The notes beneath the pieces were generated by a model. The model saw only the letters and a program-made list of their open reading frames with translations. It had not been told where the DNA came from and ran no database searches. A DNA stretch of 8,643 bases, from positions 1 through 8,643 of the forward strand of contig DATHDF010000003.1 of NCBI GenBank assembly GCA_035319185.1, read 5' to 3'. A program made the translations under genes and the position numbers. This DNA is from Fen-1308 sp035319185. Its GTDB lineage: Bacteria > Nitrospirota > Thermodesulfovibrionia > Thermodesulfovibrionales > Dissulfurispiraceae. Shown one piece after another: positions 1-6,468 of this stretch (within the stretch, counting starts at the first letter, position 1; each line of letters starts with the position of its first letter).

Positions 1-1200
1 TCTTCAGGCGCGGACGGACTGGAAATATTGAAGCACAATGAGATACCGGTTATCATCTCCGACCAGCGGATGCCTGTCATGACAGGGGCCGATTTTCTCG
101 AAAAGACGCGCGCCCTTTCCCCTGACTCGGTGCGGATCATCCTGACCGGCTATGCCGATGTAGAAGCAGCCATTAACGCCATCAACAAGGGAGGCGCCTA
201 CCGCTATGTCTCGAAGCCGTGGAACGACAGCGATCTTTTGCTCGTGGTTAAAGATGCATTCGAGATGTATCGCCTGCTCAAGGAAAATAAGTATCTCACC
301 GAGCTGACGAGGCAGCAGAATGAGGAGCTCAAAAAATGGAGCACTGAGCTCGAGTTCTACGTTCAGCAGCACACGATTGACCTGACGAAGCAGAACAAAG
401 AGCTGAAAAAACTGAACGAAAAATTGAAAAAAAATGTCCCGGAAGTCCTTGCCTCGCTCTCGGGCCTGATAGAACTGCGAAACAGGTCGATGCGCAACCA
501 TTCCAACAATGTTGCTGTGATTGCCAGGGCCATGGCGACTGAACTGGGGCTGCCTGAGACGGAGATCCAGACGATCGCCACTGCCGCGCAGCTCCACGAT
601 ATCGGAAAGATCGGAGACCCGGACGTTGTGCTGATTAAGGACATCAGCGAATTGTCGCCTGATGAGCGTGCTGAATACATCAAGCACCCCGTGCGCGGAC
701 AGGCAGCCATCGACTGTATCGAAGATCTCAGAGATGCCGGCATTCTTGTGCGGCACCATCATGAGTGGTATAACGGCCAGGGCTTTCCGGATGGACTGAA
801 GGGGAATCAGATACCAGTCGGGGCGCGCATAATCTCCATCGCCGACGGTTTCGACAGGGCTGCCCACGGAGGTTTGCATACGGCTGGAGCGGCCCTGGAG
901 CGGATAAAAACGGCGCTTGCTGAGAGGTTCGATGCCGCGCTTTTCGGCCCGCTGGAAAAGGCTGCAAAGGAATTCATGTCTCTTATTGAAGAGGAGACCG
1001 ATTCCGTAGAGGTTGAACTAAAGGCCAGGGACCTCGCCGCCGGCATGGTATTGACGCGGGACGTAAGCAGCGGCACCGGGCTGCTCCTCCTTCGAAAAGG
1101 GACAGCGCTGAATGACAAGAATATCGATACGCTGAGGAGGGCGGTATATCTCGACCCTTCAAAAAGCGGCATATTCGTCACAAGAAAAAAAGGCGCCTGA
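1..1200 (+). CDS. HD-GYP response regulator (REC + HD-GYP), 5' end outside window
   Basis: This is probably a phosphorylation-controlled cytoplasmic cyclic-di-GMP phosphodiesterase. The frame is open from base 1, which falls inside a receiver domain. Counting codons from base 1, the phospho-acceptor Asp is codon 21 (ISDQRMP), the switch Thr is 49 (ILTGYAD) and the conserved Lys is 72 (SKPWND). By comparison with the other receivers here, roughly 33 codons are missing, including the acidic DD pair. A charged coiled coil follows (about codons 90-145). Next is an HD-GYP domain with HSNNVAVIA, AAQLHDIGKIG (HD at codons 199-200), HPVRGQ, HHHEWYNGQGFPDGL and ARIISIADGFD. The GYP signature reads GFP, a common conservative variant, and the metal ligands appear present. 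The last 65 or so codons (LAAGMVLTRDV, LLRKGTALND) match the small tail often found after HD-GYP in such regulators. The stop overlaps the next start as TGATG, so translation is probably coupled. The family call is firm; activity is inferred. Confidence 0.93.
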   Translation, partial: SSGADGLEILKHNEIPVIISDQRMPVMTGADFLEKTRALSPDSVRIILTGYADVEAAINAINKGGAYRYVSKPWNDSDLLLVVKDAFEMYRLLKENKYLTELTRQQNEELKKWSTELEFYVQQHTIDLTKQNKELKKLNEKLKKNVPEVLASLSGLIELRNRSMRNHSNNVAVIARAMATELGLPETEIQTIATAAQLHDIGKIGDPDVVLIKDISELSPDERAEYIKHPVRGQAAIDCIEDLRDAGILVRHHHEWYNGQGFPDGLKGNQIPVGARIISIADGFDRAAHGGLHTAGAALERIKTALAERFDAALFGPLEKAAKEFMSLIEEETDSVEVELKARDLAAGMVLTRDVSSGTGLLLLRKGTALNDKNIDTLRRAVYLDPSKSGIFVTRKKGA

Positions 1201-1868
1201 TGATCGAATACGACGAACGGGAAAAAAAGGTTGTGCTTAAGCTGGTATATTACGGGCCGGCCATGTCTGGAAAGACAACCAATCTGCTCAGCCTTCACGA
1301 CCTGATCGACAAGTCAGGCCGCGGCGATTTGATGATGCTGGACACGGCTGACGATAGGACGATCTATTTCGACTTGCTGCCATTTTTCATCGCCTGTCCC
1401 AGCGGGCTGAAGATAAAGCTGAAGGTCTACACCGTGCCCGGCCAGGTCAAGCACGACTCAACTCGCAAGGCCGTGCTCACAAGGGCTGACGGAGTGGCGT
1501 TTATAGCCGATTCGCGCATTTCAGAGATGCACAACAATGCCGAAAGCTTCGACAATCTGGAAAAGAACCTTGCCTTCGTCGGCCTCGATATCGAAAAAAT
1601 GCCGCTGGCAATACAATTCAACAAAAGAGACCTTCCCGATATAATCCCCGAAGATCAGGTCTGCGCGTCATGGGGCGGAACCGGCCTGCCTGTCATTATG
1701 GCTTCGGCGCTTTATGGAGAGGGAGTAATGGAAACTTTCAGAGAGTTATCCGGGCAGACTTACGACGCAATTGATGAGCGGCTCGGACTGCATGCTGCGC
1801 ACGGCCTTTCGCGGGAGGAATTCCTGGGTCGTCTGCTCCGCCCCGGTAGGCAGGCAGCCGGCAATTGA
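1200..1868 (+). CDS. mglA: MglA-family small Ras-like GTPase
   Basis: This 222-residue cytoplasmic GTPase belongs to the MglA family, which controls front-rear polarity and type IV pilus use in Myxococcus xanthus. The P-loop is GPAMSGKT (19-26). The DRT motif carries Arg53, the family's internal catalytic arginine. Switch II is YTVPGQ, with Thr78 replacing the Ras Asp (the MglA hallmark) and catalytic Gln82. The base-specificity motif is NKRD (141-144), and RADGVAFIADS matches the family core. These positions coincide with those in M. xanthus MglA. Two differences stand out. The two residues after GQV are Lys-His where the family usually has aromatic Phe-Tyr. The protein is also about 27 residues longer at the C-terminus, with a basic tail. 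The ATG overlaps the previous stop by one base, with a weak AAGG about six bases upstream. No MglB (Roadblock GAP) gene is in the window. Family assignment is strong; the role is inferred from the family and the neighbouring pilus ATPase. Confidence 0.92.
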   Translation: MIEYDEREKKVVLKLVYYGPAMSGKTTNLLSLHDLIDKSGRGDLMMLDTADDRTIYFDLLPFFIACPSGLKIKLKVYTVPGQVKHDSTRKAVLTRADGVAFIADSRISEMHNNAESFDNLEKNLAFVGLDIEKMPLAIQFNKRDLPDIIPEDQVCASWGGTGLPVIMASALYGEGVMETFRELSGQTYDAIDERLGLHAAHGLSREEFLGRLLRPGRQAAGN

Positions 1869-1870
1869 CG

Positions 1871-3220
1871 ATGAGACAGGAGAGAGAAAAGATATCTGAT
1901 AAAGTCGTGGGGCGAGAGCTCATGCTGGGCGACCTTCTGGACGCTGGAGATGTTACCCCGCTTTTGAAGGCGCTTGTAGCGGCGGAAGCAAGTATCGCGG
2001 CAATTACCGACGACAAGGGAGAAATCTTGTGGATAGACTGCGCAGATGCGGATATCGGTGCAGCCAGGGTCTCCGTCGCCGATTATGTAACGCACGGCAA
2101 GACGGCCGGCAAGTGCCTGAAAAGCGCACCGCTGATGCACGAGGGAGAAGTAATAGGCAATTTGTTTATCTGTCTGTCAGGCCTGTCCGGCACATCACAA
2201 TTTGAGTCCGTGGTCCCCACGATTGATGCTGTTTCGGCAGCGCTGGCTTCGTTGGTGCGAGCCAATTCAAGGCGCATAATGACCACGGAAATACACGGGG
2301 AGGTTGTGAATAGATCCTTTGAGGAATTGATGGAATCTAACCGCAGGATTTCGGCCTCGGAAAAGAAATACAGGGAGCTTTCCGAGACGCTGCAGGCAAG
2401 GGTGGATGAAAAGACAGAGGAGCTCAAAAAGGCCTTCACGCGCATGCTGAAACAGGAAAAGCTGTCCTCGATAGGGCGGCTTGCAGCAGGCATGGCCCAC
2501 GAGATCAACAACCCGGCAGGCTTCATATCAAGCAATCTCAACACATTTTCCAAATATGTCGGCAACCTCGGCAAGATGATCTGCTATTACCGTTCACTTC
2601 CTGCATGCGCCTCTCCGGATACCGAGGCCCTATATGAAAAATTGAAGATAGGCTTCATACTGAAGGATACCGCTGACCTTATCGGTCAAAGTGCGCAAGG
2701 TGTCCACAGAATAAAGGAGATAGTTTCGAACCTGAAGGATTTTGCGCATGTGGACGATTCGAGGCATATAGCGGTGGACCTACCGTCCGAGCTCGATAAG
2801 GCACTGAATGTCCTCTCTCACAGGATTGCCGAAAAATCGGTCAATGTTGTCAGAGCATACTCCGATGTCCCAAAGATAGTGGCAGACCCGGCTGACATCA
2901 GCCTCGCATTTCTCAATATATTGATCAATGCCCTGGAGTCGCGTGAAGAAGGACTCGAGATTTCTCTCTCTACAGGGCTGTCCGGAAATAACGTAGTTGT
3001 GACGATTACCGATAACGGCTGCGGGATGCCCGAAGAAGTCAGCAGCCGCATATTCGAGCCTTTCTTTACGACAAGAGATGTCGGCAGAGGAGTTGGATTG
3101 GGGCTGACCGTATCCTACGAAATCATTTCCGCCATCGGCGGTGACATCGAGGTAAGCAGCGAAGATGGCAGAGGGACCACTCTGTCACTGTCATTTCCGT
3201 CGGGGCAGGACTTCAAGTGA
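1871..3220 (+). CDS. Soluble sensor histidine kinase
   Basis: This 449-residue two-component kinase has no membrane segment or signal peptide, so it should act in the cytoplasm. Residues 20-130 form an unassigned sensor region. The stretch APLMHEGEVIGNLFI resembles a GAF- or PocR-like core, but this is weak. A coiled coil runs from about 150 to 190. The dimerisation/phosphorylation helix has His210 in MAHEINNPAGFISSNL, of the HEINNP class. A spacer of about 60 residues, longer than usual, precedes the second helix (IKEIVSNLKDF). The ATPase domain has an N-box (NILINALES, 349-357), G1 (DNGCGM, 381-386), F-box (FEPFFTT), G2 (GRGVGLGL, 405-412) and G3 (GRGTTLSL). It has no attached receiver, so its targets should be separate proteins, plausibly the three receivers around it. 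ATG 1871 is chosen, 2 bases after the mglA stop; TTG 1865 is the in-frame alternative. The Shine-Dalgarno is weak, suggesting coupling to mglA. Confidence 0.93.
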   Translation: MRQEREKISDKVVGRELMLGDLLDAGDVTPLLKALVAAEASIAAITDDKGEILWIDCADADIGAARVSVADYVTHGKTAGKCLKSAPLMHEGEVIGNLFICLSGLSGTSQFESVVPTIDAVSAALASLVRANSRRIMTTEIHGEVVNRSFEELMESNRRISASEKKYRELSETLQARVDEKTEELKKAFTRMLKQEKLSSIGRLAAGMAHEINNPAGFISSNLNTFSKYVGNLGKMICYYRSLPACASPDTEALYEKLKIGFILKDTADLIGQSAQGVHRIKEIVSNLKDFAHVDDSRHIAVDLPSELDKALNVLSHRIAEKSVNVVRAYSDVPKIVADPADISLAFLNILINALESREEGLEISLSTGLSGNNVVVTITDNGCGMPEEVSSRIFEPFFTTRDVGRGVGLGLTVSYEIISAIGGDIEVSSEDGRGTTLSLSFPSGQDFK

Positions 3221-3239
3221 TACAGCTATTTTTAATTAT

Positions 3240-3243
3240 GGAG
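3240..3243 (+). promoter_or_regulatory. Ribosome binding site of the REC-ATPase fusion
   Basis: GGAG lies 7 bases before ATG 3251. It supports this start and so includes a roughly 30-residue polar N-terminal extension ahead of the receiver domain. Confidence 0.7.
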
Positions 3244-3250
3244 TCGACAC

Positions 3251-5677
3251 ATGTCGAAATACGCTGACATCTTCAGGTCCGGCTGTAGAGAGACCAGGGA
3301 TGCGGATACCCACGCTGGTGCCGATGAGCCTGCCGAGCCTTCTCGCTTCGCCCTGCTCTTCGTCGATGACGAGGTGAATGTCCTTAACGCCCTGAGGCGT
3401 GTATTTATCGAGGAAAATTACGACATCCATATAGCAAACTCGGCCAAAGATGCGCTTGCAGTAATGGAAAACGAAAAAATACATCTGATCATCTCCGACC
3501 ATCGAATGCCGGGCATGACAGGCGCCGAACTTCTAAGGCAGATAAAGCAACTCTGGCCCCACACAATTAGAATAATGCTCACCGGCCACGCGGACGTCAG
3601 CTCGGTCATGGGTGCGGTAAATGAAGGCGCTGTATACAAATTTATTACAAAGCCATGGAATGACGACGACCTGCGTCTGACTGTCAGCCTTGCGTTTCAG
3701 CAGTACAGCCTGCTGCAGGAAAATAGAAAACTTAAAGACATTGCAAAAGACCAGCATCTGAAGCTCAAGAACTATTCCAATCTTTTTGACGAGTACCGCG
3801 GTATCCTCGGTTCGATACTGCTGAAGAGCGGGCGTATTTCGTCCGAACAGCTCTCCAGGGCTGCTAAAGAAGCTCGCAAGGACGAATTTATCGGGGATGC
3901 TTTTGTCAGGCTGGGCTTTACTACCGAATCCCATATTGTAGAGGCCCTCCAGAAGCACCAGAATCTTGCATATGCAGACCTGAATGAGGTCCATATCAAT
4001 CCCACGATCGTAAGATTTCTGCCAAGGGAGCTTTGCGAGAGAAACCGCCTTATGCCCCTGCGTCTGGAAGGCAAGCAACTGCACGTTGCAATGGCCGATC
4101 CGTCGGATATCCTGAAAATAGACAATATCGCGATGATGACCGGATTTAAGGTCGTACCGGTCGTGGCCAAATCGTCCGCGATCCTCTCCAGGCTTAAGAT
4201 GGTTTATGGAGAAGAGCCTGCTGATGCCATGATGGAAGTTTCAGATGAATCAGATGCCTGGGACCCCTTTGAAGAAATAGATGTCGTCATTGAAGACGAC
4301 GAAGTCGACGTAAGCACGCAGGAACTCCTGAATTCTTCTGGGGTTCCGCCGATCATAAGGATCGTCAACGCCATAATAATGGAGGCCCTCAGATATAAGG
4401 CAAGCGATATTCATATCGAGCCCAAGACGAAGTATACGATCGTGCGCTATCGGATAGACGGCATGCTCCACACAAAGATCAAGATACCTTCGCACCTTCA
4501 CGCGGCTACTGTTTCGCGCATAAAGATCCTGTCGAAAATGGACATCTCAGAGCGCAGAAAGCCCCAGGACGGCAGGATCACGATGAAAACAGGCACCAGA
4601 GTAGTAGACGTGAGAGTTTCGTCCATGCCTACGATCAGCGGGGAAAAAATTGTAATGAGAATCCTCGACAAGGGCGCGGCACTCAAGCAGGTTTCCGAAC
4701 TCGGCATGCTGGAAGACGATCTGAAGAAGCTGCAGCTGCTTATCAAGAAACCGCAGGGGATTGTGATCTCTACGGGACCGACCGGAAGCGGCAAAACCAC
4801 GATGCTGTATTCGATCCTGCATGAGATGTTAAATTCTACCAAGAATTACGAGACCATCGAGGACCCTGTGGAATATTTTCTCGAGGAGGCGAGTCAGATT
4901 TATGTGCGCGAACGCGTGGGCCTTTCCTTTGCGTCCGTGCTGCGCTCTACGTTGCGTCAGGACCCGGACGTTATTCTGGTGGGCGAAATCCGCGATGGTG
5001 AGACAGCTGATGTCGCGTTCAAAGCTGCCCTTACCGGCCACATGGTGCTCACGAGCCTGCACACAAACAACACCGTGGCTTCGTTGACGCGTCTGATGGA
5101 CATCGGAATGAAGCCGTACCTTATAGCCTCCGCGATCGAAGGCATCATTGCGCAGCGGCTTGTAAGAAAGGTCTGCCCTCACTGCAAAACCATTGTAAAG
5201 CCCGACGAGACCCTCATGGACATCCTTAAGATTCCGCCAGACAGCTTCGGCGAGACAGCCATTGGCACAGGCTGTCAGCAATGCAACAACACCGGCTACC
5301 TCGGACGAATAGGCATTTTCGAGATCTTTATCATGAACGAGGAGTTCAGGGAGCTCATCAGCTCCAATTACAGGGAAGCGGAGATACGGGGCTTGGCTCG
5401 TACCGGCGGTATGAGGACGCTTGTGGAGGACGGTCTCGAAAAGGTGCGCCACGGCATTACTACGCTTGACGAGCTGGTGAGGGTAATCGGGCCCCCTAAC
5501 CGATACGAACGACCGTGCGAAAGCTGCGGAATGCTGATAGAGCAGAAATTTCTGTTCTGTCCACATTGCGGGGTCTTCAGGCAGAATATCTGTCAAAACT
5601 GCAAGTCCCCGCTCGAAGCGGGATGGGAAATATGTCCATCGTGCGGTACGCGAAAGCGTCCTGCCACCAAAGCATAA
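3251..5677 (+). CDS. Receiver/MshEN-like/PilB-type assembly ATPase with C-terminal double zinc ribbon
   Basis: This 808-residue protein is a GspE/PilB-family secretion ATPase fused to regulatory parts. A polar extension (1-30) precedes a receiver domain (about 32-150) with an acidic pocket at Asp39-Asp40, phospho-acceptor Asp83, Thr111 and Lys134. After a linker, residues 185-320 look like the GspE/PilB N-terminal (MshEN) domain, with two GxxxLxxxG-like repeats (187-194 and 215-222). An acidic linker follows (330-355). The ATPase core (360-745) has Walker A GPTGSGKTT (509-517), Asp box TIEDPVEY (535-542), Walker B DPDVILVGEIRD (571-582) and His box LTGHMVLTSLHTN (594-606). It also has the family's tetracysteine zinc site (Cys642, 645, 675, 678). 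Beyond the usual end lie eight more cysteines in four pairs (756/759, 770/773, 781/784, 795/798), forming a double zinc ribbon. It should energise pilus or pseudopilus assembly at the inner membrane; no other pilus genes are in the window. PilB, MshE and GspE cannot be told apart here. Confidence 0.93.
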   Translation: MSKYADIFRSGCRETRDADTHAGADEPAEPSRFALLFVDDEVNVLNALRRVFIEENYDIHIANSAKDALAVMENEKIHLIISDHRMPGMTGAELLRQIKQLWPHTIRIMLTGHADVSSVMGAVNEGAVYKFITKPWNDDDLRLTVSLAFQQYSLLQENRKLKDIAKDQHLKLKNYSNLFDEYRGILGSILLKSGRISSEQLSRAAKEARKDEFIGDAFVRLGFTTESHIVEALQKHQNLAYADLNEVHINPTIVRFLPRELCERNRLMPLRLEGKQLHVAMADPSDILKIDNIAMMTGFKVVPVVAKSSAILSRLKMVYGEEPADAMMEVSDESDAWDPFEEIDVVIEDDEVDVSTQELLNSSGVPPIIRIVNAIIMEALRYKASDIHIEPKTKYTIVRYRIDGMLHTKIKIPSHLHAATVSRIKILSKMDISERRKPQDGRITMKTGTRVVDVRVSSMPTISGEKIVMRILDKGAALKQVSELGMLEDDLKKLQLLIKKPQGIVISTGPTGSGKTTMLYSILHEMLNSTKNYETIEDPVEYFLEEASQIYVRERVGLSFASVLRSTLRQDPDVILVGEIRDGETADVAFKAALTGHMVLTSLHTNNTVASLTRLMDIGMKPYLIASAIEGIIAQRLVRKVCPHCKTIVKPDETLMDILKIPPDSFGETAIGTGCQQCNNTGYLGRIGIFEIFIMNEEFRELISSNYREAEIRGLARTGGMRTLVEDGLEKVRHGITTLDELVRVIGPPNRYERPCESCGMLIEQKFLFCPHCGVFRQNICQNCKSPLEAGWEICPSCGTRKRPATKA

Positions 5678-5683
5678 AGGAGG
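5677..5683 (+). promoter_or_regulatory. Strong ribosome binding site of the small response regulator
   Basis: AAGGAGG, a full match to the 16S anti-Shine-Dalgarno, begins on the last base of the ATPase stop codon and sits 6 bases before ATG 5690. It is the strongest such site in the operon, so this regulator may be made in excess over its upstream neighbours. Confidence 0.85.
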
Positions 5684-5689
5684 CCGTAC

Positions 5690-6253
5690 ATGCAGACAAG
5701 CAACATACTTATCGTGGATGATGAAAAAAGTGTGCTGGAGGCGCTCAAGAGGTCTTTCATAGATGACCCATACGAAATTCATTCGGCGCAGAGTGCGGAA
5801 GAAGGTTTGCGTTTGCTGTCCGCCATGAAGACAAAGGTCGTAATTAGCGACGAGATGATGCCCGGCATGTCGGGGGCCGATTTTCTGGCGAAGGTGAGCA
5901 GCAATTTCCCCAGGGTTATCAGGATAATGCTGACGGGGCATGCCAGCCTGGCAGCTGCAGTCAAAGCAATAAACAAGGGCGAGATCTATCGTTTTTTTAC
6001 AAAACCCTGGGACGATTTCGAGCTGCGTTTTGCAGTAAAGACAGCTGTCGAAAAATTTGATCTCGAGGAAGAAAACAGCCGCCTGCTTGAGACCATAAAG
6101 AAACAGGCGCTGAACCTGAAACTGATCGAAAAGGAATTTCCGGGTATTACCCAGCTGGAATACGACAGGAAGGGCCGTATCGTTGTAAGAGACGTATCCG
6201 ATGATGATGTCGAGCTGATATTGGCTCAGCTGGAGAAGGAATATGGGTCATGA
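5690..6253 (+). CDS. Response regulator with short uncharacterised C-terminal domain
   Basis: This is a 187-residue regulator. The receiver domain spans about residues 3-125, with the acidic pair Asp10-Asp11, phospho-acceptor Asp54 in ISDEMMPGMSG, switch Thr82 in IMLTGHAS, and Lys105 in FFTKPWDD. Spacing from Asp to Thr (28) and Asp to Lys (51) is identical to the other two receivers in this operon, which points to a shared ancestry or a shared kinase. A charged helix (about 120-145) leads to some 40 residues (IEKEFPGITQLEYDRKGRIV onward) that I do not recognise as a DNA-binding or enzymatic domain. The predicted pattern is a short beta hairpin followed by a helix. The gene lies 12 bases after the ATPase gene and is the last of the run. 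It probably acts by protein-protein contact or as a phosphate sink; the receiver call is certain, the output is not known. Confidence 0.92.
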   Translation: MQTSNILIVDDEKSVLEALKRSFIDDPYEIHSAQSAEEGLRLLSAMKTKVVISDEMMPGMSGADFLAKVSSNFPRVIRIMLTGHASLAAAVKAINKGEIYRFFTKPWDDFELRFAVKTAVEKFDLEEENSRLLETIKKQALNLKLIEKEFPGITQLEYDRKGRIVVRDVSDDDVELILAQLEKEYGS

Positions 6254-6284
6254 TTCTGCCTGCCCGATGTTCCTGCATACGCTG

Positions 6285-6313
6285 TTGACAAAGGCCGGGA
6301 CATTGTGTATTCT
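6285..6313 (+). promoter_or_regulatory. Sigma-70-type promoter for rho
   Basis: A consensus -35 box TTGACA (6285-6290) is followed after exactly 17 bases by TATTCT (6308-6313), which matches 4 of 6 positions of the -10 consensus. Transcription should start near 6320, giving rho a leader of about 150 bases. It lies 32 bases after the end of the response regulator gene, with no clear terminator between them, so read-through from the upstream operon is also possible. Confidence 0.7.
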
Positions 6314-6319
6314 ATTGAT

Positions 6320-6468
6320 GAGTTCACTGATTCCCCCCTTTGCAGGGTTAAATCATAATCATTAATTTTACCAACAGGCTATCTATTTAATTAAGGAATA
6401 ATTCCGCAGGCCCAAACGTGCAACGATCAGCGACACCGCCCAACACACATCGAGAGAGGAAGAGACTA
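6320..6468 (+). promoter_or_regulatory. rho 5' leader, A/T-rich then C-rich
   Basis: The leader contains no convincing gene. Its first part is A/T-rich and includes a perfect 11-base palindrome, GGAATAATTCC (6395-6405). The stretch 6411-6450 has 17 C, 14 A, 6 G and only 3 T. A C-rich, G-poor, poorly structured stretch of this kind resembles a Rho loading (rut) site, and rho is autoregulated by leader termination in Escherichia coli. A feedback role here is inference. The purine-rich GAGAGAGGA (6452-6460) ahead of ATG 6469 serves as the ribosome binding site. Confidence 0.45.

Noticed and set aside
28..30. TTG as the start of the first gene.
   Set aside because: It falls inside the receiver domain; the frame is open to base 1 and the acidic pocket residues are missing, so the gene begins upstream of the window.
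4..879. A 291-codon minus-strand open frame under the HD-GYP regulator.
   Set aside because: It is a mirror of the conserved HD-GYP coding frame and has no supporting start site or domain.
3165..3377. A 70-codon open frame bridging the kinase and ATPase genes.
   Set aside because: It overlaps both conserved genes in another frame and has no domain or ribosome site.
4829..5941. A 370-codon minus-strand open frame under the ATPase gene and the small regulator.
   Set aside because: It is antisense to Walker, His-box and zinc motifs of the real gene and spans two genes; no family resemblance.
6329..6354. A possible hairpin (GATT...CCC / GGG...AATC) in the rho leader as a terminator.
   Set aside because: The stem is short and interrupted and has no T-run after it.
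6418..6468. GTG 6418 as the rho start, adding 17 residues.
   Set aside because: The added residues are unlike any Rho N-terminus and no ribosome site precedes the GTG, while ATG 6469 has one and gives the standard length.
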